DNA of 64,000 bases from Microbispora bryophytorum (lineage in GTDB: Bacteria > Actinomycetota > Actinomycetes > Streptosporangiales > Streptosporangiaceae): positions 1 to 64,000 of the forward strand of contig NZ_VIRL01000003.1 of the NCBI RefSeq assembly GCF_006874465.1, given 5' to 3'. A model generated the notes under the pieces. The model ran no database searches, was not told the origin of the DNA, and saw only the letters and a list, made by a program, of their open reading frames with translations. The position numbers and the translations under genes are program-made. Numbering within the stretch: the first letter of the stretch is position 1; each line of letters opens with the position of its first letter. Shown piece by piece: positions 25,323 through 34,099 of the stretch.

Positions 25323-26339
25323 ATGCTCATCGCACAGCGCCCGAGCCTCCAGGAGGAGTCGCTCGAGGAGCACCGGTCCAGGTTCATCATCGAGCCGCTC
25401 GAGCCGGGCTTCGGTTACACCATCGGCAACTCGCTGCGGCGGACCCTGCTGTCCTCCATCCCGGGGGCGGCGGTCACCAGCATCCGCATCGAGGGCGTGC
25501 TCCACGAGTTCTCGACCGTGCCCGGGGTCAAGGAAGACGTCACCGACATCATCCTGAACCTCAAGTCGCTGGTCGTCTCCTCCGAGCACGACGAGCCCGT
25601 GGTGATGTACCTGCGCAAGCAGGGCCCGGGTGAGGTCACCGCGGCCGACATCGCGCCGCCCGCGGGTGTCGAGGTGCACAACCCCGACCTGCACATCGCC
25701 ACGCTGAACGGCAAGGCGAAGCTGGAGATGGAGCTGACCGTCGAGCGCGGTCGCGGCTATGTCTCCGCCGCTCAGAACAAGCAGCCGGGCCAGGAGATCG
25801 GCCGGATTCCGATCGACTCGATCTACTCTCCGGTGCTCAAGGTCACCTACAAGGTCGAGGCCACCCGTGTCGAGCAGCGCACGGACTTCGACCGCCTGAT
25901 CCTCGACGTCGAGACCAAGCCGTCCATGAAGCCCCGCGACGCGGTGGCCTCGGCCGGCAAGACCCTGGTCGAGCTGTTCGGCCTGGCCCGCGAGCTCAAC
26001 GTCGAGGCCGAGGGCATCGACATCGGCCCGTCGCCGACGGACGCGGCTCTCGCGGCCGACCTGGCGCTGCCGATCGAGGAGCTCAACCTCACCGTCCGTT
26101 CGTACAACTGCCTCAAGCGCGAGGGCATCCACACCGTGGGTGAGCTCGTCGCCCGCAGCGAGCAGGACCTGCTGGACATCCGCAACTTCGGCGCCAAGTC
26201 GATCGAAGAGGTCAAGCAGAAGCTGCACGAGATGGGTCTGGCTCTCAAGGACTCCCCGCCCGGGTTCGACCCCTCCGCGGTCGCCGGCGGCGGGTACGAC
26301 GACGAGGACGGCGGGTTCATCGAGACCGAGCAGTACTGA
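25323..26339 (+). CDS. rpoA: DNA-directed RNA polymerase subunit alpha
   Basis: This is the 338-residue alpha subunit, the scaffold for RNA polymerase assembly and a target of activators. The N-terminal dimerisation domain ([20 protein letters not shown]) covers about residues 1-230, and the C-terminal DNA-binding domain ([20 protein letters not shown], then [13 protein letters not shown]) about 255-315. A short acidic tail ends the protein. The ATG follows CAGGAGATCCAG. rplQ follows after 148 bases with a strong hairpin. Confidence 0.98.
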   Translation: MLIAQRPSLQEESLEEHRSRFIIEPLEPGFGYTIGNSLRRTLLSSIPGAAVTSIRIEGVLHEFSTVPGVKEDVTDIILNLKSLVVSSEHDEPVVMYLRKQGPGEVTAADIAPPAGVEVHNPDLHIATLNGKAKLEMELTVERGRGYVSAAQNKQPGQEIGRIPIDSIYSPVLKVTYKVEATRVEQRTDFDRLILDVETKPSMKPRDAVASAGKTLVELFGLARELNVEAEGIDIGPSPTDAALAADLALPIEELNLTVRSYNCLKREGIHTVGELVARSEQDLLDIRNFGAKSIEEVKQKLHEMGLALKDSPPGFDPSAVAGGGYDDEDGGFIETEQY

Positions 26340-26365
26340 TCGCCGGTCTTTCAGCAGCGGCACCA

Positions 26366-26402
26366 CCGGCTCGTGCCGCCCGTCGAGGGCGGCATGAGCC
26401 GG
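26366..26402 (+). terminator. hairpin between rpoA and rplQ
   Basis: A 16-bp stem (26366-26381 with 26387-26402, one G-U pair) closes on a GTCGA loop, 27 bases after the rpoA stop. It is strong enough to reduce read-through from rpoA into rplQ or to act as a processing site. No T-run follows. Confidence 0.6.
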
Positions 26403-26487
26403 CGATGACAAGTCACGACCGGTACTCCGGTCGGCCCGACCCCGGTACCTGACACGGCCGGAGCGGGTTAGCCATGAGGAGCATGAA

Positions 26488-27030
26488 ATGCCCAAGCCCA
26501 CCAAGGGCGCCCGCCTCGGCGGCAGCCCGGCCCACGAGCGGCTGATCCTGGCGAACCTCGCCACCTCGCTGTTCCAGAACGGCCGGATCACCACCACCGA
26601 GGCCAAGGCCAGGCGTCTCCGCCCGCTCGCGGAGAAGCTGATCACCAAGGCGAAGAAGGGCGACATGCACAACCGTCGCCAGGTGCTGACGGTCGTCCGC
26701 GACAAGGGCATCGTCCACCACCTCTTCACCGAGATCGCCCCGACGTTCGCCGAGCGTCCCGGTGGCTACACCCGGATCACCAAGCTCGGCCCGCGCAAGG
26801 GCGACGCCGCTCCGATGGCGGTCATCGAGCTGGTCACCGAGCAGCTGAACCCGGTCAGGGTCTCCCGTACGGCTCCGGCCGCGTCCGCCGCCGAGGCCGC
26901 TCCGGCCGAGGTCGAGGAGACGCCGGCCGCGCAGGACGAGGCCGCCGAGGGCGCCGCCGCCGAGACGGCGGAGGCTCCCGAGGCCGCCGAGTCTGAGTCG
27001 GCACAGGGTGACAAGAAGGACGAGGCCTGA
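26488..27030 (+). CDS. rplQ: 50S ribosomal protein L17 with acidic tail
   Basis: This is L17, 180 residues, near the tunnel exit. [20 protein letters not shown] and [20 protein letters not shown] are diagnostic. The conserved domain ends at about residue 120; the last 60 residues are an Ala/Glu-rich acidic extension ([20 protein letters not shown]). E. coli L17 has 127 residues, so the tail is an addition typical of actinobacteria. ATGAGGAGCATGAA precedes the start. Confidence 0.96.
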   Translation: MPKPTKGARLGGSPAHERLILANLATSLFQNGRITTTEAKARRLRPLAEKLITKAKKGDMHNRRQVLTVVRDKGIVHHLFTEIAPTFAERPGGYTRITKLGPRKGDAAPMAVIELVTEQLNPVRVSRTAPAASAAEAAPAEVEETPAAQDEAAEGAAAETAEAPEAAESESAQGDKKDEA

Positions 27031-27043
27031 TCCCAGGCTCTGT

Positions 27044-27084
27044 GAGCGGGCTCAGTTTCCCTTCCGGGGATGCTGGGCCCGCTC
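27044..27084 (+). terminator. hairpin terminator after rplQ
   Basis: GAGCGGGC (27044-27051) pairs with GCCCGCTC (27077-27084), and inner bases extend the stem with wobble pairs. TTCGTTTG follows. It separates the alpha operon from truA. Confidence 0.65.
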
Positions 27085-27112
27085 TTCGTTTGTGCACCGT
27101 ACGAGGGATGGC

Positions 27113-28003
27113 GTGGAGCGAGAACTGCGGCTGAGGCTGGACCTGGGGTACGACGGCACGGACTTCTCGGGCTGGGCGCGCCAGCCGGGGCGGCGCACCG
27201 TGCAGGGGGAGATCGAGGACGCGCTGGGCCGTGTCCTTCGTCTGGACGCCCCGCCGTCGCTCACCGTCGCGGGCCGCACCGACGCCGGCGTCCACGCGAG
27301 GGGGCAGGTGGCGCACGTCGACCTCCCGCTCGCCGCGCTGGCCGCCGTCTCGTCCGTGCGTGCCCCCGTCCCCGAGGATCCGGAACGGGCGTGGGGAGAG
27401 CGCGGCGCTGAGTGGCTCGGTGCGCTGACGAGGCGGCTGGCGGGGGTGCTCCCCCTCGACGTGCGGGTGCACACCGTCAGCGTGGCTCCGGAGGGCTTCG
27501 ACGCCCGGTTCTCCGCGCTGTCGCGCCGCTACGGCTATCGCGTCGGCGACGTCCCCGGCGGGGTGGACCCGCTCCGGCGGCGTGAGGTGCTGTGGTACGC
27601 CCGGCCGCTGGACGTGGACCTGCTGAACGCGGCGGCCGCCCGTCTGCTGGGCGAGCGCGACTTCGCCGCCTTCTGCCGCAGGCGCGAGGGCGCGACCACG
27701 ATCCGCGAGCTGCAGCGGCTCGACTGGGTCAGGGGCGCGGACGGGATCCTCCTCGCGACCGTGGTCGCCGACGCCTTCTGCCATTCGATGGTCCGGGCGC
27801 TGGTCGGCTCGCTGCTGACCGTGGGGGAGGGCAGGCGGCCCGTCGAGTGGCCCGCCGAGGTGCTGGCGAGAGCCGTACGAGACTCGGGTGTGCACGTCGC
27901 TCCCGCGCACGGTCTCACCCTTGAGGAGGTGCGCTACCCCGCGCCTGAGGAGCTGGCACGGCGGGCCGCCGCGACCCGCCGCGTGCGCACGCTGAGCTCC
28001 TGA
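27113..28003 (+). CDS. truA: tRNA pseudouridine(38-40) synthase
   Basis: TruA makes pseudouridine in the tRNA anticodon stem-loop. The catalytic aspartate is D57 in [36 protein letters not shown] is the typical start and [19 protein letters not shown] the C-terminal core. At 296 residues it is longer than E. coli TruA because of an insertion of roughly 25 residues after the catalytic motif (around [16 protein letters not shown]). GTG at 27,113 is chosen since GAGGGA precedes it and homology begins there; longer starts overlap rplQ. Confidence 0.93.
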   Translation: MERELRLRLDLGYDGTDFSGWARQPGRRTVQGEIEDALGRVLRLDAPPSLTVAGRTDAGVHARGQVAHVDLPLAALAAVSSVRAPVPEDPERAWGERGAEWLGALTRRLAGVLPLDVRVHTVSVAPEGFDARFSALSRRYGYRVGDVPGGVDPLRRREVLWYARPLDVDLLNAAAARLLGERDFAAFCRRREGATTIRELQRLDWVRGADGILLATVVADAFCHSMVRALVGSLLTVGEGRRPVEWPAEVLARAVRDSGVHVAPAHGLTLEEVRYPAPEELARRAAATRRVRTLSS

Positions 28004-28016
28004 CGGCGTGGCCGCG

Positions 28017-28050
28017 CGGCGCGTGGCCCCCGTGGGGAGACCACGCGCCG
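28017..28050. terminator. bidirectional terminator between truA and the minus-strand gene
   Basis: CGGCGCGTGG (28017-28026) and CCACGCGCCG (28041-28050) are perfectly complementary, and CCCC/GGGG inside lengthens the stem. It sits between convergent genes (truA ends at 28,003, the next gene ends at 28,057), so it can serve both strands. Confidence 0.75.
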
Positions 28051-28056
28051 GGATCG

Positions 28057-31000
28057 TCAGCGCGAGGCGCGCTTCTCGATCACCTTCGCCATGCTGTCCC
28101 GGAAGGCGCCGCTGATCGGCGCGAGGTTCTTGTCGTTCGCGTCCGGGGTGTGGCCGTCGGCGTAGGTGGCGTAGCTGAACACGATGTAGCGTCCCCACAC
28201 CATGCCGGCGGCGTAGCCGCCGGAGATCGACACCTTGTCGGCCCGGTTCTTCTGGTCGCCGTCGAGGCCGCGGAACCAGACGTTCGCGCCGAGATCCTTG
28301 GCCTGGTCCACGGCGAGGGCCTCGGTCTTGCCGGGCAGCACGGCGATGCCCGTGGTCACGGCGTACTGGCGCTTGCCGTCCACGTAGGTGGCCCTGAGCA
28401 CCCTGCGGCACTGCTGCTCGGTGAGGGCCTGCGCGAACGCGCCCGCCGCCGCCTTCTCGCAGTCGTCGGTCACGTCGGCCTTGACCCGGCGGTACGTGAT
28501 GCCCGCCAGCGTCACCTTCTCGTCCGGGAACGCCTCTCCCGGCTTGAGGGTCTTGGGGTCGGTCTGCTCCGAGTCGAGGATGGCGGAGGAGACCGAGGCG
28601 GTCGGCTGCGGCTCGTCCGAGGGGGGCGTGGTGGTGGTCGCCGGCGGGCGGGCGGCCTGGTCGCCGTCCGGCTCACCCGAGTAGGCGAAGTAGGCCGCGG
28701 TGCCGATCGCCGCCACGACGACCACCGCACCGGCGGCCATCAGGATCCGCTTGACCTTGCCGCCGGAGGAGGAAGGGCTGCTGGAGCCCAGCGTCGCCGG
28801 GAGGTTGCTCCCAGAGGAGGGGGCGGAGGGGTTCGGCCCGAATCCGCCTGGAGGCGCCGGCTTGCCCGCCTTGGCAGGTGTCACCGGCGTGAACGCGAAC
28901 GGGGTCTCACCCGTCGACTGCGAGGGCGAACCGTTCGTGGGAGAGGTTGTCGCCATCTGTCCTGAATTGGGGTCGGGGGAGTCCGCTCCGGAGGCGCCGT
29001 CGCTCGCGGACGGGCCCGGGGGCGGCGGGTCGGATGGCGCCGCACCCGGGGGCGCGGCGGATGGCGGGACATCCGAGGGGGACGTCGCGGACGGCGACTG
29101 GGACGGTGACTGAGACGCCATGTGACCCTGCGTCTCGTCCTGTCTCCCCAGTGGTGTCCCGGACGGTGCGTTGTACTGCGCCTGACCAGGCGCGATCGAT
29201 GTCTGCGTGGGCGCTTGGAACGGCTCCTCCGGCTGCGGGGGGAGCAGCGGCTGCGTCGTCCTGTCGTGGGCCTGGTGCTGCGGTTCGCTGTGCGGAGTGC
29301 CCTGCTGTCCGGGGTGCGGGAGACCATGGCCGGGTTCGTACGGTGCGCCGGGCGCCGGGAACCCCTCGATCGGGGTCACCGCATGGCCGATCTCGGTCCC
29401 GAAGCTGCCGGGTGGCCCGGCGTGACCCGGCCCAGCGTGATCCGGCCCAGCGTGATCCGGCCCGGCGGGATACGGCGCCGGCGCGTCCGGTGGGGGGATG
29501 CTCCCCGCGGGAGCGTCCTGTCCGGGATCGCCCGGCGTTGGCGTGCCCGTCTGTCCCGGTCCTTTGGTGGGCACGCCCGCAGGCGCGCCGGCCTGGCCGG
29601 GCGCGGTGGTGTCGTAGGGCCCGGTGGTGTGGGGTCCCGTGGTGTGGGGCCCGGTGCTGTGCTCGGGTGCGGTGGTGTCGTAGGGACCGGTGGTGTCGTG
29701 GGGCCCGGGGGTCTGGTCGGGCGCGGTGCTGTGGTCGGACGTGCCGCCTGGCTCGTCAGGGCCCGGACGCTCGCCGGACATGCCCTCGGGCGCCTGCGCC
29801 GAGCCGGGCTCGCCCTGGTAGGCGTTCGTCGGGGGCCAGGAGGTGCCCGCGGGCATCTCCCCCTGCGGGTACGGCTCACCGGGCAGCCGTGGCGGCCACA
29901 CGGGCACGTCGCCGGGCTCCCCGGGGTGGACCGCGTCCGGGGACATGGCTCCCTGGGCGTACATCTCCGGCTGCCCGGCCGGGAAATCCGGACCGGGCTG
30001 CGGCATGTACTGGGGGTCGTACTGCGGCGGGAGGGCGGGTGGGTACCCCTGGTGGGGCGCCGGTGCCGGGGCCGGTGCCTGCGGCCAGGCCTCCCCGCCG
30101 GGCGGCTGCCCCCCGTCGGGGGCGGGCCCCCACTCGGAGAACGTCGGCACGCCGGGCGCCGTCTCGCCGGGCTGGGCCCAGGGAGCCCCGGTGTTCTGCT
30201 GATCCGGCCCGTAGGAGGCCGGCGCTGCGGTCTGCTGATCCGGCCCGTAGGAGGCCGGAGCCGGGGGCGGGCCGCCGGGCTGCGACCAGGAAGGGGGCCC
30301 GGCCGGGCCATTCCACCCCCCGCCGTGAGATCCCTCGCCGTACGGCGAGGGGGACGCGCCGAAGGCGCCGGGCCGGGCGCCGGGATCGGCGACGGGGGCC
30401 GGCCACATGTGCGGGGCTCCCGCTCCCGGAGGCGGCGGCTCCTGCTGCCACGGCTGCGGAGCCGAGCCCGGGGGCGGTTGCTCCCAGGCCGGCGTTCCGG
30501 GGCCATACGGAGACCACGGCTGCGCTCCCGCGCCGGCCGGCGACTGCCACCCCGGGTTGGGTCCCTCCGTGGGCGGCTGCTGCCACCCCGGGTTGGGCTG
30601 CCATCCCGGGTTGGGTCCGTCCGCGGGCGGCTGCCAGGCGTGGGGTCCGGGGCCGTACGGGGGCTGCTGTGGGCCGGGCTGCTGTGGGCCGGGCGGCGGC
30701 GGGGGAGTCTGGGGGTAGGCGGGCCCGCCCGCGCCCTGCGGGGGCTGCCAGGGCGGCTGTGCGGGCTGCCAGGACGGCGCTTCCGGGCCCGGCGGGTGCT
30801 GTTCCCAACGCACGGCGTTCGGGTCGGCCGGAGGCTGCCACGAGGAGACTGCCTGGCCGTCGGGCTGCCACGGGGCAACTGCCTGGCCCTCGGGCTGCCA
30901 CGAGGGCGCGGCCGGGTCCGGAACCGGCGGCCGCTGATCGGCGTGCTCCGCCGGAGGCCGCCACGGAGGGGTGGCCGGAGCCGGGGGCTGCCATGCGGGC

Positions 31001-31677
31001 GGGCCGTATCCGGGATGACCATGTGCGCCGTGACCCGGCTGCTGCTGGTCTTCGTGTCCGGCCGGCTGCCACGAGTGGATGCCCTGGCTTTCCGGCTGCT
31101 GCCAGGAAGGCGTTCCCGGGCCGTACGCGGCCTGCGGCGGCACCGCGCTGTGACCCGGGCCGGTTCCGGGGCCGGAACCGGCTCCGGGATACGGCTCACC
31201 GGACGCGGGCAGGCCGAGGGCCTCGTCGCCGGGGCGGCGCGGCGCGGGAAGGTCCCCGGCGTCCCCCGATACTCCGGCGTTCCCGGGCACGCTCGTATTC
31301 CCGGGCACGTCGGCATTCCCGGGCATACCGGCGTTTTCCGGTAGGCCGGGGTCGGCCGGTGGAGGGCCGTACGCCGGAACGGCCCTGAACCTGTTCGTGC
31401 TCTCCGGGTCGTCGTCCGCCGGTTCCGGTGCCCCGAGACCGCCAGGAGGGCCGTACCTCGTCGGGTGGGACACGGCCGGAAGCCGGTCCGCCGCACCGGC
31501 GGCGTCCGGGGCCCAGGCCGTGCCGTCGTCCGCCGGTGGCTGCCCGGATCCGGCCGGCGGTGTCTGGCCGAAGCTCGGAGGTGGCGTCGGAGGTGTCGCC
31601 GAGCCCTCGGCGTCCGCCTCGCGGCGGGCCCACGCCGTTTCGTGTTCGTGCTCGGAAGCGGAATCCTTGCCACGCAT
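28057..31677 (-). CDS. giant Pro/Gln/Trp-rich single-pass membrane protein, paralogue of the next gene
   Basis: This 1206-residue protein is not assigned to a known function. Residues 1 to about 970 are low complexity: proline, glycine, glutamine and tryptophan with repeats such as SWQP, PPWQPP, NPGWQ, ASYGPDQQ, TTGPHTTGPYDTTAP and PDHAG. One membrane helix (about 978-1000, MAAGAVVVVAAIGTAAYFAY) follows basic residues, so the long part should be cytoplasmic. A Thr/Pro linker leads to an exported domain of ~165 residues with two cysteines, C1073 and C1090 (CRRVLRATYVDGKRQ). The downstream-start neighbour shares this architecture. A TACGCT box ends 7 bases before the ATG, which suggests a leaderless mRNA. 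Confidence 0.85.
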   Translation of the reverse strand: MRGKDSASEHEHETAWARREADAEGSATPPTPPPSFGQTPPAGSGQPPADDGTAWAPDAAGAADRLPAVSHPTRYGPPGGLGAPEPADDDPESTNRFRAVPAYGPPPADPGLPENAGMPGNADVPGNTSVPGNAGVSGDAGDLPAPRRPGDEALGLPASGEPYPGAGSGPGTGPGHSAVPPQAAYGPGTPSWQQPESQGIHSWQPAGHEDQQQPGHGAHGHPGYGPPAWQPPAPATPPWRPPAEHADQRPPVPDPAAPSWQPEGQAVAPWQPDGQAVSSWQPPADPNAVRWEQHPPGPEAPSWQPAQPPWQPPQGAGGPAYPQTPPPPPGPQQPGPQQPPYGPGPHAWQPPADGPNPGWQPNPGWQQPPTEGPNPGWQSPAGAGAQPWSPYGPGTPAWEQPPPGSAPQPWQQEPPPPGAGAPHMWPAPVADPGARPGAFGASPSPYGEGSHGGGWNGPAGPPSWSQPGGPPPAPASYGPDQQTAAPASYGPDQQNTGAPWAQPGETAPGVPTFSEWGPAPDGGQPPGGEAWPQAPAPAPAPHQGYPPALPPQYDPQYMPQPGPDFPAGQPEMYAQGAMSPDAVHPGEPGDVPVWPPRLPGEPYPQGEMPAGTSWPPTNAYQGEPGSAQAPEGMSGERPGPDEPGGTSDHSTAPDQTPGPHDTTGPYDTTAPEHSTGPHTTGPHTTGPYDTTAPGQAGAPAGVPTKGPGQTGTPTPGDPGQDAPAGSIPPPDAPAPYPAGPDHAGPDHAGPGHAGPPGSFGTEIGHAVTPIEGFPAPGAPYEPGHGLPHPGQQGTPHSEPQHQAHDRTTQPLLPPQPEEPFQAPTQTSIAPGQAQYNAPSGTPLGRQDETQGHMASQSPSQSPSATSPSDVPPSAAPPGAAPSDPPPPGPSASDGASGADSPDPNSGQMATTSPTNGSPSQSTGETPFAFTPVTPAKAGKPAPPGGFGPNPSAPSSGSNLPATLGSSSPSSSGGKVKRILMAAGAVVVVAAIGTAAYFAYSGEPDGDQAARPPATTTTPPSDEPQPTASVSSAILDSEQTDPKTLKPGEAFPDEKVTLAGITYRRVKADVTDDCEKAAAGAFAQALTEQQCRRVLRATYVDGKRQYAVTTGIAVLPGKTEALAVDQAKDLGANVWFRGLDGDQKNRADKVSISGGYAAGMVWGRYIVFSYATYADGHTPDANDKNLAPISGAFRDSMAKVIEKRASR
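29400..31370 (-). repeat. repeat-rich coding segment
   Basis: This part of the 1206-residue gene consists of short in-frame direct repeats of several families. Examples are 15-base units coding for PDHAG near 29,430, units coding for TTGP near 29,620-29,720, a repeated block coding for ASYGPDQQ near 30,200-30,260, units coding for GWQ/PGWQ near 30,540-30,640, and 21-base units coding for VPGNA/VPGNT near 31,280-31,340. Confidence 0.8.
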
Positions 31678-31783
31678 AGCCGGAAGCGTAACGGCGTGGG
31701 CGCGATCGGCGTGCCCCTATGGGCGTTTCGGTCCGAGCCGCCCCGGCTCGCCCACCGGCGTTCACCTCAGTGAACGCCTGGCC

Positions 31784-32998
31784 TCAGATGGGACCACCCT
31801 TCAGCGAACGGGTGTCGAGGGCAGGGAAAACAGTCGCATCGGTGACGTCCACCGCGGTCTGGTAGAGCCGTTTGAGCTCGTTCTTGGCCGGTTTATGGCC
31901 GTCCTTGAACTGGAACCAGAGCAGCACCGCGTAGTGGCCGTGGGTCCAGCCGCCCGCGTACGCCTCGCCGGCGCCGAGGTGCTTGGTGGCCTCGTCCTTG
32001 CCCGGCAGCGGCTTGAGGTAGTCCTTGCGCTCGCCGCCGCCTCCGGCGGAGGCGACCTTCTTCGCCGTGGCGGAGGTTTTGAGGTTGGCGACGCCCACGG
32101 TGCCGATGACCGTGCCCTTGGAGTCAGCGAAGCTGGCCCGCAGCAGTTGCGTGCATCCGCCCGCCTTGAGCGCCTTGGTTATTTTGTCGCCGGTGACGCC
32201 GTCCGCGCACTTTTTCTCCTTACGGAACGTCGTGCGAACGTACGACCGCTTGTTCTTGACGAATTTGCCCTTGGCGAACAGCTCTCGCAGCGACAGCGGA
32301 CTTTTGTCGGTCGTCCGTGACGCGGTGTAGCCGAACTTGCCGAGAGGGCCTTCGGAGACGAGCGGTGGTCTGGGGCGGGCGGTGGGCGTCGGGGCGGCGA
32401 CCGGCGGCTTCTCGTTGCGCGCGGCGTACCACAGGCCGGTGAACAGCGCCCCGATCAGGAGCAGCAGGGCGAGGCCGAGAGCCCAGGGGCGACGCCACCA
32501 GGGTCCCTTCGCGTCCGGATCCCACACGGGCTCCGGCGGCGGAGGCACCCGCGGCGCCGTCGGCTGCCGCCGCACGTCCCAGTCGCCGCCCGGCTGTCCG
32601 CCCGGCTGGCCGCCCGTCTGTCCGCCGGGTGGGGACGCGTACGGACCCGACGCGAGCTCCTCCGCACGGCGGGGGCTCTCCTGCTCGTACGGCCCGCGCC
32701 CGCCGTACGGCGGCTGCTCGGGCTGCTGCGGATAGGGCTGCTGTTGATGGGGCTGCTGTGGGTAGGGCTGGTAGGGCGCCTGCTCACGTTCGTACGGCGA
32801 CTGCTCACGCTCGTACGGCGATTGCTCGCGGGCGTACGGCGACTGCTCGCGCTGGTACGGCGGCTGGCCGTAGGGCGGCGCGTCGCGACGTCCGGCGAGG
32901 GGAGGGTCGTCCCCGCCGGAGTACGGCGGCAGGTCCCGCCTGCGGGGATCCTGGGGATGATGCGGCGGAGGTGGTTGCTGGTCGCCGGGATAACCCAT
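31784..32998 (-). CDS. Pro/Gln-rich single-pass membrane protein with two-cysteine exported domain
   Basis: This 404-residue protein has the same layout as its neighbour: a proline/glutamine/tyrosine-rich N-terminus with REQSPYE-type repeats (residues ~45-85), a basic stop, one membrane helix (about 172-192, ALGLALLLLIGALFTGLWYA), a Pro-rich linker and an exported domain with C264 and C282 (CTQLLRASFADSKGTVIGT). The Leu-Arg-Ala-(Ser/Thr)-(Phe/Tyr) motif after the second cysteine is shared with the paralogue (CRRVLRATY). Function is unknown. TAATCT ends 7 bases before the ATG, suggesting a leaderless transcript. Confidence 0.85.
   Translation of the reverse strand: MGYPGDQQPPPPHHPQDPRRRDLPPYSGGDDPPLAGRRDAPPYGQPPYQREQSPYAREQSPYEREQSPYEREQAPYQPYPQQPHQQQPYPQQPEQPPYGGRGPYEQESPRRAEELASGPYASPPGGQTGGQPGGQPGGDWDVRRQPTAPRVPPPPEPVWDPDAKGPWWRRPWALGLALLLLIGALFTGLWYAARNEKPPVAAPTPTARPRPPLVSEGPLGKFGYTASRTTDKSPLSLRELFAKGKFVKNKRSYVRTTFRKEKKCADGVTGDKITKALKAGGCTQLLRASFADSKGTVIGTVGVANLKTSATAKKVASAGGGGERKDYLKPLPGKDEATKHLGAGEAYAGGWTHGHYAVLLWFQFKDGHKPAKNELKRLYQTAVDVTDATVFPALDTRSLKGGPI
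32740..32870 (-). repeat. in-frame REQSPY(E/A) tandem repeats
   Basis: About five imperfect units of roughly 24 bases code for YEREQSPY-like repeats in the cytoplasmic part of the 404-residue protein. Their complements (TCGTACGGCGACTGCTCACG and close variants) are visible at 32,795-32,860. Confidence 0.75.
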
Positions 32999-33039
32999 GG
33001 CGCTGAGATTAGTCGGCTATTCGGACACATGAGGAAGCG

Positions 33040-33762
33040 TCAGGAATACCCGAAGTCCTCGGTCCACCACAGGCCGCCCTCGCCCGCGCTCACGCCGACC
33101 CCGGTCGCGACCAGGCGGCAGTCGAGCAGCGTGGCGCGGTCGCTCCGCCCGGCCATCCAGCCGCGGACGACCGCCTCGGCGGTCTGGTAGCCCCTGGCGA
33201 TCGTCTCGGCGCCCCCGTCGGAGTAGCCCGCCGCGCCCATGCGGTCCCAGGGAGAGGCGCCTCCCGGGGAGCTGTGCCGGAACAGCTGGCTCGACGCCAT
33301 CTCGGCCGAGTGCGCGCGGGCGGACTCCACCAGGCGGGGGTCCATGCGCAGGGACCGGCAGCCGTGCCTGCGGCGCTCGGCGTTGACCAGGCGCACGACC
33401 TCGGCCTCCATCGAGGCGGAGCGCATCGAGTCGGCGTCGTACGCGTCGCCGCCGTCCGTCCCGGGCGTGAGAACGGTGTGCCGCGAGCCGTTTTCGGAGC
33501 CGTCGATCAGCGTGGAGGACGGCCTTTCCTTCCGGGGCCGGCGCTGCGGCACCTGCCGGGGAGCGACCGGAGCCACGGTGTGCAGCACGTGGTCGAGGGT
33601 GGGGCGCTCACGCGGCACCGCGCCCGCCGCGCTCACGCTCGGCGACGGGGACGGCTCCGACTTGCGCAGATAGACGTCGTCGACCTCGCCCGACCTGGTG
33701 CTCATCCTGCCGATCACGACACCGGTGAGCAGGATGGCGACGGCGCATGCCAGCAAACCCAT
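33040..33762 (-). CDS. membrane-anchored CAP (SCP/PR-1) superfamily protein
   Basis: This 240-residue protein has an N-terminal signal-anchor (GLLACAVAILLTGVVIG) followed by a disordered Ser/Pro linker and a C-terminal CAP domain: EAEVVRLVNAERRRHGCRSL, ESARAHSAEMASSQLFRHSS, AAGYSDGGAETIARGY and WWTEDFGYS. CAP proteins are extracellular, with diverse roles. The usual GHR of the third motif reads SDR here, so one of the two classic histidines is missing. ATG 33,762 follows GGGGGACTCAG; ATGs at 33,819 and 33,849 lack such a signal. It is divergent from rplM and upstream of the paralogous pair. Confidence 0.85.
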   Translation of the reverse strand: MGLLACAVAILLTGVVIGRMSTRSGEVDDVYLRKSEPSPSPSVSAAGAVPRERPTLDHVLHTVAPVAPRQVPQRRPRKERPSSTLIDGSENGSRHTVLTPGTDGGDAYDADSMRSASMEAEVVRLVNAERRRHGCRSLRMDPRLVESARAHSAEMASSQLFRHSSPGGASPWDRMGAAGYSDGGAETIARGYQTAEAVVRGWMAGRSDRATLLDCRLVATGVGVSAGEGGLWWTEDFGYS

Positions 33763-33927
33763 CTGAGTCCCCCGTAAGGGGACACGGAAGGTGTGATTTT
33801 TGTGAGGGGTCTGCGACATACCGCAGTCAAATATAGAGATCTGCGCCATGAGGAAGAAGAGGCGAATGGGTATGGATTTGATGAACGTTCAAATGAGTCG
33901 TTCCAATGCCCCGTACCGCTCGCTGTT

Positions 33928-33956
33928 TTGACCAGGTGGCATCGGGTCGGTAGGCT
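33928..33956 (+). promoter_or_regulatory. sigma-70-type promoter of rplM-rpsI-glmM
   Basis: TTGACC (33928-33933) and TAGGCT (33951-33956) are separated by exactly 17 bases. The 5' flank CTGTT and the TAGGCT box are the same as in the rpsL promoter. The leader to rplM is about 140 bases. Confidence 0.85.
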
Positions 33957-34099
33957 GCTAGTTCGTTGTGTGTGGATCGGTCTGTCCGCAGACCGGTGCA
34001 CGGCGCGTCCGGCGTCTTCTCCCGTACATGTGGAGACGGAGGTTGTCGCCGTGCCTGCGCAACCTACCGAGAGTTCACATTCCGACAGAAGGCACTGCC

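Noticed and set aside
28947-31388. Long plus-strand ORFs (813 and 740 residues) over the Pro/Gln-rich gene
   Set aside because: They are Arg/Gly-rich translations of the repeats in the wrong strand; only the minus frame has a membrane helix, a folded C-terminal domain and a paralogue.
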